Assembly: GCA_028673005.1 (NCBI GenBank)
Contig: CM054113.1
Span: 210,915,504 to 210,979,503 of the forward strand
Origin: Tanypteryx hageni
Lineage: Eukaryota > Arthropoda > Insecta > Odonata > Petaluridae
DNA length: 64,000 nucleotides
Direction: 5' to 3'
Position 1 is the stretch's first letter. Every line of letters starts with the position of its first letter. Positions 35,701 to 48,309 of the stretch are shown here, piece by piece. The translations under genes and the position numbers were made by a program. Below the pieces are notes generated by a model. It had not been told where the DNA came from. It did not search any database and saw only the letters and a program-made list of their open reading frames with translations.

Positions 35701-37150
35701 CTTCCCCGTCACAACATATCGAAACTTCGATCAGGGATGACCGCTCAAAAGCGAGCCTCACCGTGATGTTTTTAAAGTGCAAAAGAAGAGTCATAAAAGT
35801 AGCGCAAGAAATCAAAATGTTTTCTCACAAGCTAAGTAAAGACGGAGAATGAGTGCCACGGAAGATGTAGAAGGAGAAGAAGCCATAACTTGAAAGTTCA
35901 CCGGAAAAAATTTTATGAACGCATAACGTCATAGTTCGGTTGCCTTGGAAATGGTACTACAATTTTCTGTAGATACAATCTTCTTCTGGTGGTAGTAAAA
36001 TTGTCAAGTTGCCTATTGATTCAGTAGCGGCGTTAAAGAGCATTGACCTTTTTCTTTGATGAAACAAACTGCTGCCTACTAGGCTTTTTCCTTGACAACT
36101 GCTGTTTCACTGCTTAGTTATAAACCAACGAATCTCAACACGGTGTATTCAAATAGCCACGTTGCTCAACGTGTAAGCGGTGAAACTCTATAACTGGAGT
36201 CCTTCACAAATGCAACTGAATAACAAAAAAGTAACGCGAGAAAAATATTTAATTTACAAATACTAAATTCGCCGGCCACCAATAATAGGATGCATTGAAT
36301 ATTTAAAATATCTCGCCCAGAGATGAGTGGAAATATACCACACTAATGAAAATGACCCTGAGCTTGTATATTCATTTACAAACATCTAATTTTTTACGGC
36401 ATTAACAAAATCAGATTACGAAAAGTAAAGGCAAAATGGAAAATAAAATCATATGGAGGCTTATTTGTAATAGTATACAACATACTAAGATATTGTTCTG
36501 TCAATTTATATCTCGTTCGATATTCCAATCGCTTAAATAGGACACTTTAAAAATAAATACACGGTCTTTTATTATGACTTCTTCTAAATCGCTTGACTAT
36601 CGAAAGAAATCAAGCATCGACAAACAAATTCTCGCCTAATTTCCATCAATTTGAAATTATCTAGTCGCGAATGTTATTCCGTTTTTTATAGTATATAAAA
36701 CAAAATCAAGGGCATTGGCAAACATTCTTGGCGGTGTGTTACTCAAGATTGAGGGTGACAGTTTTGAAGAAACCTCTTGTAAGCATTTTATTCCAACTAT
36801 CGTTTTATTTTTTAAAGCTTTTACTTGCGATAAATACTGCCGAGAAACAACGTACGTTCTGGTCTCGCCCTTTAAATATGCCATTTTTTATAATAAACGT
36901 TTATGTTAAGGAGGACAAAAACCAGCATTTTCTTTCGATCGGAACGAGGGCTTTGAAACAAGGGAGAGGAGTTAAGAGCAGCGAAAACATCGCTCGATTT
37001 GAATCCGTCTGCCGGTCCTTGAAAGGTCGTAACTATATAATTTTCTCCTTTGCCATTGATATCGTCAATGCCGATAATGAGTCCCAAAACCCACTCAAAT
37101 AAACGTTCCACCGTTCAAATCGGTGTCTGGGATTTAGAAGTTGAGTAATG
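32725..37150. other. Unique AT-rich intergenic or intronic sequence
   Basis: Over 4 kb with only short frames that show no family resemblance. No SINE boxes, terminal repeats or RNA genes that I can support. Confidence 0.45.
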
Positions 37151-37159
37151 GCTTCCCGG

Positions 37160-37345
37160 CAAGACCAAGGAAGACTTTGTAAGGAGGCTGGAGGAATGGG
37201 AGGTGGAGGAAGTAGCATTGGGAGGGAGCCGGAGAGAGAAGCGGGAGACGGCAAAGAGGGAGGGAAGGGGAGAGGGAGGAGGAGGAGGAGACGGCGAGGA
37301 GAGAAGCAAAGGAGGGAAGGGTGAGTCGGCGGTGGTGGTCGGGGT
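37160..37345 (+). repeat. Polypurine tract
   Basis: GGA-rich plus strand. The 239-residue minus-strand frame (37134-37853) that crosses it has a Ser/Pro/Leu-rich C-terminal half produced by this tract; I do not consider it a gene. Confidence 0.7.
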
Positions 37346-37949
37346 AAAGAAAACTTGTCGGCGAATCGTTATAACGCATCTCTTTAACATCTGAAGCACG
37401 CTTAGCGCTTCCAAAAACTTCTGGAGACAAACACTGCGTTGAGTTTAACATGTTGTTTTCCTTTATGAGATTGCTGTTTACATTGCCCCTGGTAGGCGAG
37501 TATTTTTCGAGGGAGGGGCGTGGAAGGGCGGCGGAAAGTTGAAAAAAAAACTTTAATTTAACTCCGTTGATTAACATCGTTGGGGAATAAAGGGTGGAGG
37601 CCGCAAATGGCGGTGCCCCTGTTTTTTCTCTTTTAATCGTCTTCGTTTTTATCCCGCTAAATAAGATGGAAGCGCGTTTGATATTTTCGACTGCGGCGAA
37701 ACGATATTTTGTAGATATTTTTTTTTCGTTTTTCGATTTTTCTTCTAAGTACGCATTTTGCCCAAACATCTGCATATTCCAGAGAATTTTTATCTTAGCA
37801 ATCGTAACAGGAGCGTAAAGATGCTTCTTCTTTCTCTGAAAATATAATTCCATTGCCGTTTAGCGCTCGAACATATTAGGGTATCCATATCGATGTTATT
37901 TTAGAAAACGCCCTTGATCTCATTTTCAGCCACTTTTTCCTTCCCCTAA

Positions 37950-38239
37950 AACGGTGGTTCCCAAACGTTTTGTAAGCGCGGCACTCATTCAAAGATTAAT
38001 AGAATTTCGCGGCACCACAACCTTGTAAAAAGGTTTTTTATATTTTTAAATACAGATATAACAAACTGTTGGCGAACCCACTTGTTGCTACTACGCTATA
38101 ATCAATTTGTCAGAGGAAAAAATATTGCCCTAATCGCATATCAACACATCTAAATCGTTGATTTATTTACAAATCAAAGCTTTTCGCGGCACTCCTAAAA
38201 ATCAGCTGCGGCACTTAGTTTGTAATTAAAAACCATTTG
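37950..38239 (+). mobile_element. hAT-like non-autonomous relic
   Basis: The left end reads cggtggttcccaaacg followed by a gcgcggcac word. The right end has cgcggcactcctaaaaatc and a second gcggcac before a degenerate end near 38239. This layout (GTGGTTCCCAAAC ends with CGCGGCAC words) is typical of widespread hAT families. No transposase is encoded. Confidence 0.55.
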
Positions 38240-39170
38240 TTAGATCATATAATCATCATCACCCCTAGTGTTAATTGCTGAGAAAACAACTTTAAAAGTC
38301 ACATATGCGGGATCAACGGCTTTCTATTTACGACTGGATCGCTTTCAGCAACAATCGACCTAACATTCTGTTACTACTCATCCTACGACCGCGACATTAA
38401 CAGGAAAGTAAACAGCACTTTCAAATTCTGAATTTCCGAATCCGATGCGAGTAAATCTCGAATTAATAGTTCTTTATATCAGCATCTCATATCCTTCTTT
38501 TGCCGATCTTCATCAAAAAGGTCTCACGATCGCGAAAAACATACGCAGCACTGTTTCGTATAGCTTTTAAATGTCGACGCATCTCCTTCAAATAACTCGA
38601 GTTATCTTTTATTAACATGAGAAACGGATGAGAAAAAAGGGGCTTATTTTCATCAAAAATATTTGCTTACAAAAAAAAGGATAAATTCGACTGGGAACAT
38701 TCCCGGGCGATCTTTGTCTTGATAAATAACCCTCTGCTGTCTGGCGCGTATATTAATCCGATTTTTTCTCGATGCTGAATATTCACGACAAATCGCCATA
38801 TTTGTAAAGTGATGTATCCTTTAATTTTTCGATTTCAAATTAATCACCCTTTTCATCCTATCTCTCAATATCTCTCTCTTTCTCTCTCTCTCTCTCTTCC
38901 TTCCCTGTCTCTTATTGCTATCTGGAGGCCGAAAACACCAAAATAAAAAAAACAAGGCAGTGTTTTTTTTTTTCGTTTCGTTTTTGTTCTCTCGGGCGTT
39001 CTCTCGGGCGTTCTCTCGTTCCTGTTACCTCGTCCTCTTCCCCCTACCACCTCTCCACGGTGAATGCACCGTGCAAAACCGCAAGAAAACATTCCAAGCT
39101 GTCGATTTCGAAAGGATTCTCCGTCTTTGTTAAGGGTCAAATGGATATGCCGAATGGGGTTAAAACCTAT
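38240..39170. other. Intergenic with short microsatellites
   Basis: Contains a (CT)n run near 38870-38897 and a 10-bp tandem word (tctcgggcgt, three times) at about 38991-39018. No gene seen. Confidence 0.5.
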
Positions 39171-39174
39171 TTAT

Positions 39175-41240
39175 CCTCCGCGTAAAGTTTCCTCTCTCTC
39201 TCTCTCGCTCCCTCTTTCTCTCTCCGAACCGGGAAATATTTTTCCCGTTATCCAATACCTCTCCCGAGTTCTCTTTCTCTCTCTTTCCTCCTTTTTTCAT
39301 CTTTCTCTCTCTCTCTCTCTCTGCTCCTCCTTGGCATCCGTCTTTTCCTTCAAACGATGGGACCGATTCGAAAAAAAAACCGGCGACGTTCTTTTGTTTT
39401 TCTTATTTCCCGAAAGATTCTTCCATCATATCTCTCCTTCACATCGTCGTTCGCCGCGTCCGCTCATTTCAAATTTTAATTCTCCGTTTGCTTCCTTGCC
39501 CCCTTCATTTCCGCAAAAGTTTTTTATCTTCTTCGCTTCGCCATATTTTTTTCGAGTATTGTTTCATTCCGGCTAAGTCCTTTGCGACGACTTTTCCCGA
39601 ATTCCGCGAGTTTTTTTCTCAGGCAAATAATACAAAAAGGTTTAGTCCCATTCGGCTCCATTCAAATTGTTCTCCTCTCCTACTCTTAGACCTCTTCTCT
39701 ATCGCCTCTAAGCGTGAATAAAATAACTAGAATATATTAAAGGCGTTACTTTGAGTTAGCGCACACACGCGCAAACACAAATTCGGGTGTTTTTTAACAG
39801 TTCACTCGAGGCTCATGGCATGATACCAATGTGTATGCAGGGGAAAAAACAAAAAAGAGAAAAAGTTAAGGAAGAATGTTATAGACATATCAAGGACGGG
39901 TTTAAGTCGTAGAGATCCGGAAAAAGAGGTCAAGTAAAACGGAGGGAAGATGTTACGAAAGTGAGGATAAAGGACAATGTCTGTGGGCGGATTACGGGAC
40001 AAAATGTCGGATGGAGTTGGGGATAGGAAGCGGGGGGAAGAGATGACGAGAGGGAGGAAATGGTGAAAGTGCGGAGGAAGGAAAATGAAGTTGGGAGACA
40101 TGGGGATGGGGAGAAAGAGGGAGGGAGGGATAGAGAGTGGGAGGGGGAGATAGAGGAAAAAGAGAGAAAAACATAGATATGGCGAATAACGCAAAAAAAA
40201 TCAGGAGGTGCGAGGTTGAGAATAATTATCGAGACCTTACTCAAAGAAGCAGAGAGAGAGAGGGAGAGTAAAATAGAGGATATAAGAAAGAACGAATGGA
40301 TAATACGTGCAAAGAACAATGGCAGAATAGAAATAAATGTGGAGGAGAAAGGAGAATAAAGAAAGACAGGAGATGGAAAATAGGAAAAGAGAGAGAAACC
40401 GAGAGCCAGAAAGAGAAATAGAAGAAGAGAGAGAGGTAAAAAAAGATAGAGAAGGAGACGGCAAGAGGAGGGAGACGGAGAAGGCGGTTTGAATTATTGA
40501 TAGTCAGTCGGCGCTGTTTGACTGAGAGCCCGAGAGGTGGGGTTTATAAGGAGGGGTGGGAAGAGTGGGAGAGAGTGGAGGAGGAGAAAGAGAGAGGGGG
40601 GAAAAGAGAGGTAAGGAGAAAGAGAGAGAGAGAGAAGGAAAGGAAGAAACGGGTTAGGTGGGTTTGTTACACGACGGCGTCACGAATCCGCCACGAGTGA
40701 TAAATTACCGCGAGACAATAATACAAGGATGAATTATTAGATATGAGAGCTTGTTAGAGTCGAACCGACTTCTACCCCTCCCCCTTTTCCTACCTCTCTC
40801 TCTCTCTCCTTCTCCCTCTTCATTCCTCCCCTCTTACCCTCTCGCCTCCTATACAGATCTATTCTATCCTCTCTCTCTCCCACCCACTTTCTCTATTATC
40901 CATACTTTCCTTCCCATTCCGTAAACGCTCCATTCTGAGTCCTCTCTCCCTCCCACCTCTTTATCCTCCCTGCCCCTCACTACCTCCCTCGCCCCACTCC
41001 CCCAAAGTATCAAAAAACCTACCGCTCCTTCTTTACACATCCACTTTTATTTCCCAATTCCTTACTGTATTTGTCGTTTTATGGAGGTTCTTTTTTTGAA
41101 GCCGCCCGGGATAATTTGCTGGGCGGTAGCGTAGTACGTGCCCCTCTCTCCTCCTCTCTTTCGAAAAGCTTCCTTTTTTTGAGTGCGCGTGTTTTTTGGA
41201 TGACGCGTTTTTTTTTCTCCTCGAAAGGGTCACGTAAGAT
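39175..41240. repeat. Long pyrimidine/purine-skewed domain with strand flips
   Basis: C/T-rich at 39190-39690, G/A-rich at 39840-40460 and 40505-40650, C/T-rich again at 40770-41010. Low complexity makes many long frames on both strands; none resembles a protein family. Confidence 0.75.
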
Positions 41241-41289
41241 ATGTTAACCACGAGTCGGGGTTTTCTATCTTTCCCGGCAGGGTCACCTC

Positions 41290-42640
41290 ACGAAGAGAGT
41301 GAATCGCGTAAAAAAAGGCAGGGAACGGCCGAGAATGGGAGGGGAAGATGGAGGAGGGAGAAAAGGGGGGGAGGGAGGAGGAGAAGAGGAGGAGGAGAAG
41401 GGTCGGTTTTATGCAGAGAGAATCAGGTGTTTTCCGCTCCCTCTCCCTTATTCTCCAGCTATTTTCATACGCTTCTTTTTCGCCTCCTCTTCCAAATAAT
41501 CCCGATCCCAGCTCTACATTATTTATCCTTTTTTCTTTTTCCTTACTTCTGCATGCTCTCCATCAGTCCCTCCTCCCTCCCTCTCCTCTTTCTCACTCTC
41601 TCTCCCTCCCTATTTCCCCCTCCTCTCCATTTCTTCCCCTCCTCCATCCCTCTCTCCTATTCCGTTCGCTTCAACCTCTCCCTCTTCTCCTTCAAAATCA
41701 CGATTCTCTCCTTTTTCCTCCCTTCATCTCCTTTTCCCTCTTCCTCCTCGATTCTCTCCCTCCTCCTCTCCTAAAACCCTCACTCCATCGAGTTTGTCTG
41801 CCTCGTCAAGCCATTTTCGAATGTCACTCCGAGACTCGGAGGCTGATGGAACGGGGGGCGGTTTTGTTTGGTGGGGGCAGTAGGAGGGAGGTTGAGAAGG
41901 GGAGAGGAGGAGGGAGGATGAGGGGTGAGGAGGAAGAGGGAGGATGAGGTGGGATGATGAGGAGGAAGATGGAGGATGAAGAGGGGGGAGAAGGAGGGGG
42001 AGCAGATGGAGGAGGGAGGATGATGAGGGGGAGGAGGAGGAGGGGGAGGAGGAGGATGGGGAGGAGGTATAGGGGGAGTGGGAGGGGGATGTGGAGGGGG
42101 AGTGGGAGTGGGAGGGGTGTAGGAGGGGGAGGTGGAGGGGTGTAGGAGGGGGAGGAAGAGGGGAGGGGGATGAGGGGGAGGTGGAGGGGAGGAGGAGGTG
42201 GAGTGGAAGGGAGAGGTGGAGGGGGAGGTGGAGGGGTGTAGGAGGGGGAGGAGGGGAGGGGAGGGGGAAGCGGAGGGGGAGGAGGAGGGGAAGGAGACGG
42301 GATGAGAAGATGAGAGCAGAAGAGAGAGAATGAGAGAAACGGGGATATAGAGAGAAGGAAAAGATGGGAAGGGTTTAATGTAGGTACGAGGTCGTTTTGG
42401 TGGGGGGAGGTATACGGGGGAGGAAAGAAGGATGGAGGTGGACCTCCGCGAAACGGAGACCACTGCACCTCCCTTTCTTCCTCCCTCCCCAATCCTTCGC
42501 TCACTCCCTTCTCATCCTCATCCAGAACCAAAATATCCGCTTGTCCCTCTGCTTCCATCTTAGTTTCTTTTTTTTACTACTGCCACCTCCATCCCCTCGG
42601 CCTACTTCTTTCCATCTCCATCCTGTTTGCTCCAACTCCT
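41290..42640. repeat. Alternating polypurine/polypyrimidine domain with GGA minisatellite
   Basis: Purine at 41325-41405, pyrimidine at 41430-41790, an almost unbroken G/A tract at 41840-42330 built from ggaggggga-like units, a weaker purine stretch to 42440, then pyrimidine at 42460-42560. The Pro/Ser-rich frames of 227 and 244 residues on the minus strand come from this composition. Confidence 0.85.
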
Positions 42641-42644
42641 TCCC

Positions 42645-43828
42645 GACGCGTTATCCCAGATTTTTTTATTGTGATTCGCTACAAGGATGTATAAATGGAG
42701 AGGGAATCTTTTTCGCGCGGTTGCGATTTTTTTTGTTTTTGTTTTTTCTCGACGTCTCGCGCGACTTCAAAGACGAGTTACATACAGCAGGTAAAAGGAG
42801 AAGCGATAAGTACGCATTGACATTGTTTCAAATGACATGCGCGAGTGATGCGAAGCATTTTTTTCTTAAGAATGCGAGTCAAGAGGGAAGGGAAACGATA
42901 TTCCTCGATATCAGCATATCTCTAGGTAATTAATTTAAAGCACATAAACAGATTGAAAGGAGGTAAATGTGGTATTTATTGTGACATCCTGCTGCTGTTT
43001 GATGGGTGGCATAAATTAATGATGGAGTTTCTTATGCAGGAATGTCGTAAAAATAAAACTAGCGCTTGTTACACAATTTACAAAGGTAATCATTATAATT
43101 AAAGACAGTTTAGTCTACTTTTTCTTTTATTTCGCAATAAATGTTTTTCTCTAAGTCCATCTAAGGTATATTTATTTTCGATATGAGGGCAATTGATGCA
43201 AGTAAATGAATAACATTAAAAATGTCGCATGAAGAGGGTTCAGTTATGGAAATCTTCATTTAACCGAATGCCTAGAGTAAAAACATCAACTTAATAAATT
43301 TAAAAAAACTTAGTATTTTCCCGTTGAGCAATTATCTGGTCTGCATTATTGAAAACTTCTTCGAAAAATCTTTATTCTTTACTATGATGATAGAATTGAA
43401 AAAATTTTGGAATTCAGATTCAGGGTGCAAAAAAACTTCTTCATAAAATTGCAACTCTTCATTTGACGGCCATTTGCGCTAGTTGCTAACAATATTCAAC
43501 GTGGAAAGAGAAAATAATACACATGGAGGAAAACTTAATTCACAAGTTTATTCCGGTTGCCAAATAAATCCAAAATTTCCCAAAAACAAGATTTGTATTT
43601 CGCTATATTGAAGATATCTCGTGGTTTCCTTATAACGGCGAGAGATGAGAATTAGCTTCGCTTCGTACTTTTTAAAATTTCTAAAACAAATCATCTTCTT
43701 CCGCAAATTTCTTCGGGAGGGTCTCGACGGATTGAGAGTTTCCTTCTCTGAAAATAAAGACGGTGGCGCACTTAAGTTTCTTTAAGTTGTTCGTTCGATG
43801 AAGCCAGTCAAAGGAAATTGAAAATGTG
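42645..43828. other. Unique AT-rich sequence
   Basis: No supportable gene or repeat end. Confidence 0.45.
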
Positions 43829-43992
43829 CGTTTCCCCAATGACCATAAAAAGGTTAGAAAAACAGATGGGCATTTCGGCTACATAAGAGCCGTCGCCGGT
43901 GGTGATTCACCGATAGTAGACTATAAATTTAGAATCTAAGGCCAATGCGCATCTGGTTTTCCCAAACTTTTTTTATGGCTGTTGGAGAAACG
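43829..43992 (-). mobile_element. Fold-back element with hammerhead-like core
   Basis: Arms 43829-43873 and 43945-43992 are imperfect inverted repeats (cgtttcc...gggcat versus atgcgc...gaaacg). The centre, read on the minus strand, has a gacggct...agccgaaa stem-loop typical of helix II plus GAAA, but the upstream core reads ccggcga rather than CUGANGA. It resembles the Penelope-like-element motif; the link is inference. Confidence 0.55.
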
Positions 43993-44710
43993 TTTCAATT
44001 TGGTTTCAGTCATAACGTGTGCTCGATAAATCGTTCTTACACTAGTCAAAGGAGACAAATATCTGTAATACATATCGGAATATTAGTAAATTGAGTTAAT
44101 GAGAGAAATCGTTCGGTATATTTCATAATATATCTGTTAATTTTATTTCAAGTTTAAGTTATGTACGCATCTGTACATTTGAGACATTATAGATAATGAA
44201 AAAGAAATTAACGGCATTCTATGAACTACGCTTTCTTTTTGATGGATCAGTGCCTTATTTTCTTGTCATATTATTAACTAACGAAAATAGATATTGGCGC
44301 TGTATTCGAATATCGTTTTCTTTAGGTTTGCTACGTCTCTTGTATCTCTTAGGTTATTTATGTGAGATAAACCCGAGTGAAAGAGAGAGAGAAACAAGAG
44401 CTTTGGATTCCACCCCGAAGAAGGAACCGCTATTTCACATTTGACGTTCCAGAATGCCGACTCTTTATGAAGCTATCAAAACAGATTTATAAAATGATTC
44501 ACGATGTTTTACAACAACCATGCGTGAAAATACGCTACGCTTTGAATAAATTAGTCATCAGTCACGTTTAAATCCGAGCGTTTTTAGTCGATCGCTGAGA
44601 GGTGGAAGGAAAACGAAGACCTTTTTCGAGGGCGTAAATCAACACCGTGCTTGTTTTTCTCAGTTATTTCGATTTTATCCTCCTTTCCACGGTCGAGGAC
44701 TTAGGTTCCG

Positions 44711-45083
44711 TTACTCTTTTCCGTCCATTACGGTCGCTGCCGTCGTAGGTCTCCATGGAACGCTTTCTGTGTTTCCTTCCGGAAAGGTCGACGGTGCCTC
44801 TTTGAGATTAGCGGAGTCGCCTATTCTCTTCGTCTCGACCGGAAGATATTTTACGGCGCATGATGTCGTCCCGTGCATCTGGATGGCACAACCGTTTGAA
44901 GGTTTGGTTTTGTGCATGCTATAACGCATTCCCATAACAAAAGGGTCGCAGCGACCCAGACCGAGCGTTGTCACCACCTTGGACGCACCTGTCCGGATAT
45001 ATCCAGGTGCAAGCGTCTTTGGTTCCGAAGAAGAGCGTTGTTTAGGCTCATATAGGGAATGTTTTGATAAAATATGCGCAATT
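44711..45083 (-). other. Open frame in GC-richer patch, unrecognised
   Basis: The minus strand stays open for about 124 codons, and the last 88 follow an internal Met at 44977. The region 44590-45010 is noticeably less AT-rich than its neighbours. The peptide is rich in Thr, Lys and Pro, has no transmembrane segment, and matches no family I know. It could be an exon, an old transposon piece or chance. Confidence 0.2.
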
Positions 45084-45321
45084 TATATATAACAAATATT
45101 TACAAATATCTAATATTTTCTTGTGCCTCTGAGATTCAGTAATATATCCTCCACGACCTTCTTACATTGAAAGTTATTTAATTTCGGTTTCCATATAACG
45201 TCCGCATCTGTCGTCGGTGTGTTGTTGTTTTTTTTTGTGCTTTGTGGCATTCAAACCACAGGCCACTTCCACATTCTATATCAATTTCTTACACCATGAC
45301 GTTGACGTCCTGGTGTAATAG

Positions 45322-46048
45322 AAACAAGATGGAAAAGTATACTCCATAAATGGAATGAAGAGAGATTTCAAAGGAGTTCTTTATGGGAAATAAGTACAAA
45401 ACAGTATCGAAAAATTGGGCCGTTGTTGAATTTTTATACCCGAAACTAAAAGTCGTAATTATGTGGTCTCGCGAGCTGTTTTTAGCAAATGTTGTCCTCT
45501 AACCGAATAATGTTTTAAATATTAACTTACAGATCATATAAGAGCTAGGAAGAGAAAATATGGTATTTAATTGTTGCTTGCCGAGTGAGCCGTCTTAGCG
45601 ATCGATGCATACAAAATATGCGACGTTTTTCTCGGGATTTTCTCGAATTTTTATTTCCGAAACTATTACTCGTAATTATGTGGTCTCGTAGACTTTATTG
45701 TAGTAAAGGTTGTTCTCTATCCGAATAATTTTTTAATCTATACCTTACAGATCAGATAAGAGCTAGGGAGAGAAAAGTTTGGTATTTCATTGTTGCTAGA
45801 CGGATGTCATTTAACGAGATACGAGTATAAATTTATTATAGTAAGTATGTAAAGTGGAAGTTTTAATTGACGGACGCAGCTCAAAATCACAATTAGGCGA
45901 TAAATTTTAATAAAGATCTCTCCTACTTATGTTAGTTTAATTAAAATCCGTCCAGCGGTATAGGAGATGAAAGTTACGACAGACGGATAGACGAGACGTG
46001 CCCATAAGGCATTCTGCTGCTACCGCTTCGCTGGTAAAGATCGCCTAA
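45322..46048 (+). repeat. Dispersed repeat family Y, copy 1
   Basis: Starts aaacaagatggaaaag and ends ccgcttcgctggtaaag...cgcctaa. It has an internal ~230-bp direct duplication: the block with gtcgtaattatgtggtctcg (about 45450) recurs near 45670. The second copy is at 57721-59229. No coding frame; class unknown. Confidence 0.8.
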
Positions 46049-46714
46049 AAAGGTGACATTCTAAATTACTTATTTGTAAAAATTTCTCGGAAAAAATTTA
46101 AACTAAACAATATATATTTTTAGGAAATTAACTTCTGCCAAGTAGACAATGGACGTCACATGCAAGCGTCACATTTCACATAAACAAGTTTTTCATTCTA
46201 TCCTACGTAGTTTACTTAAAATTCCCTTTTTCCTACGAATTTTACAAAGGTAAAGTATCTCTATAAAAGTCATCAACGTGTATCCACATACTCAATGATA
46301 ATCCTCTGAACGAAATGCAAAGGAAATTTATTTTTGTTATTCTTTTCAGACCTTCACATTCTGACTCAATAGAAAACTAACAAGGATCGTTGAAATTGAT
46401 AGAAATAAAAGAAATAAAAAATAAATAATAATAAATAAAAGAAATAAATTTGCTGGAAGAATTAATGGAAAATTGAGATCATGCTCTCAAAAGATAAATT
46501 TAACCAGCTTTTTCAAGTGGTTCGAAGTTGAACAGATCTGGGAATTCCAAAGAACAGATAAATACAATTTGAGGTATGCATTAATTAAAATGGAATTACT
46601 TAAATATAATTTATACCAGTGAATACGCCGATATAAGTTCTCACATTATCGATAAAAACACCATTTATCTTTCGAAAACAAAATTATAACTCGGCAATTA
46701 CATTTAATCGCTCC
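46049..46714. other. Intergenic, nothing recognised
   Basis: AT-rich, includes a short (aaataaat)-like patch near 46400-46445. No gene. Confidence 0.45.
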
Positions 46715-46976
46715 TCTGTCGGCCGGTTCTCGGATCGTGTAGGGTACCCCTAAGCGGCTCTGGAGTCCATTACACGACCGAGGCTTCACAGAGTGTAGCG
46801 TGTAGGATCTTCGACCATGGTAGGCCTTTTTTAGATTAGAGAGTAGGGTCGGGTGTAGGCGTAATAGGAGATTTCATAGAGGCATCGAGTATAATACAGT
46901 TTCTGGTCACGAAGTGAGAGAGTCCACCTGCAGAAGCCGTAATAGAGCAGTTAATGCTTCTGGCGATAACAAGAAA

Positions 46977-47838
46977 TTAAATATTGTAGTTTTAAACTGC
47001 CGCAGCATTCGTAGGAAGTCTGCCGAACTCGAACACGTAATTCGCACGTTGCAGCTGATGTAGTTATAGGTACGGAAAGTTGGCTCACCGAAGATATCGC
47101 TAGCCAAGAAATTTTTCCGAAAAGCTATAGAGTGTACAGAAAAGACCGTGTCAATAGAATAGTTGGCGGAGTATTTTTGGCAATAAGTGAAAAGTACGAT
47201 AATTGTCAGATCCCTATTATCGACGAAACGACCGAGAGCGCGTGGTGCCGCCTAGGTAAGGATAATTCGAAAAAGATATATTTATGCTCATTTTACAGCC
47301 AACTAATGCCAAAGTTGATTATATTTTAAGTTTAGAGAGGCAATTAGCCGAGCTTAGATCTTTTATGAACGACGGTTATGTGATAATTGGAGGCGATTTT
47401 AACTTACCGTCAATCGATTGGGAAAACCTATGTATCGTTACGGGAGGTAAAGAACGCGAATCGTGTGAAGCCTTAATTGACACGTTTTATGAATTTTCCT
47501 TAATCCAGATGGTACGAAAAGCCACGCGTTCGGGCAATGTTCTCGACTTGCTTGCTTCTAACACCCCGCATAGGATAACTAAGGTATCCACAGAGGTGGG
47601 ACTTAGCGACCATCGAGCTGTGTATGCGGAGTGCGAATTAAAGCTCAAAAGACATCCTAAGCCCCTTAGGAATGTATACGCTTTCGCCAAGGCCGACTTT
47701 AAAAGTTTCAGCTCACATCTCAGAAGTACCTTTGTCAGTTATCGTGAAAAGACAGAACGATTAGGTATGGAGCCATCATGGTTATTATTTAAGGATAAAC
47801 TAGGAAAAGGTATCGATAGATTTACCCTAGTAAGTTAA
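46977..47838 (+). pseudogene. CR1/Jockey-like endonuclease, frame-broken
   Basis: Apurinic-like endonuclease of a non-LTR retrotransposon. The first frame reads LNIVVLNCRSIRRKSAELEH (Asn motif). After a shift near 47050 the next frame reads VVIGTESWLTED (Glu motif). After another shift near 47290, the frame 47284-47838 carries GGDFNLPSIDWEN and GLSDHRAVYAE, the Asp/Asn and His catalytic motifs. All key residues are visible but spread over three frames, so the domain is dead. Confidence 0.88.
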
Positions 47839-48042
47839 AATCTGATAAAAAAGAACCTCGTTGGTTTAATAAGGAAGTTAGGATTGCCTTAAGACGACAG
47901 AGGCGTAGCCACGCAAAATTGAAAAACATACCTACCACCGCTTCCGATGAGTATCGCACAGCTATAGTCCATGAGTATAACAGTGCCCGCGTATTAGCGA
48001 GAAAAACCATGAGTAACGCATTTAACACCTTCCGGAATGAGG

Positions 48043-48086
48043 CCACCCACCAACTTGGTGAATTTCAGGGTAACTTGTAGATGTAG
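48043..48086 (+). mobile_element. 44-bp LINE tail inserted in its own relative
   Basis: The segment reads ccacccaccaacttggtg...tgtagatgta and equals the extreme 3' end of this LINE family (compare 17210-17262). It is flanked by atgagg at 48037-48042 and 48087-48092, a likely 6-bp target duplication. It interrupts the linker between endonuclease and RT. Confidence 0.82.
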
Positions 48087-48309
48087 ATGAGGTATTAAAT
48101 ACAAAACTGAAGGAGGATCCAAAAGCGTTCTGGTCTTATGTAAGAGAAGTCAAGGGAGGAGGTTCTTCAATACCCTCCCTACGATGTGGTTCCGGAGACA
48201 TCCATCACGATGGGGAGGAAAAAGCTAATCTACTAAACGTTTACTTCGCGAAGGCGTTCACGGCAGGTGGAGACTTGAAGATAATCTTATTCCCGATAGA
48301 CGTACTCGG

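Noticed and set aside
37134..37853. 239-residue minus-strand frame
   Set aside because: Longer than expected, but the C-terminal half is from a GGA tract, the N-terminal half is Lys/Asn-rich and unlike any family, and no splice or start context supports it.
41780..42558. Two long Pro/Ser-rich minus-strand frames (227 and 244 residues)
   Set aside because: They lie wholly across a G/A-rich minisatellite, overlap each other in different frames, and read as simple repeats. Composition explains them.
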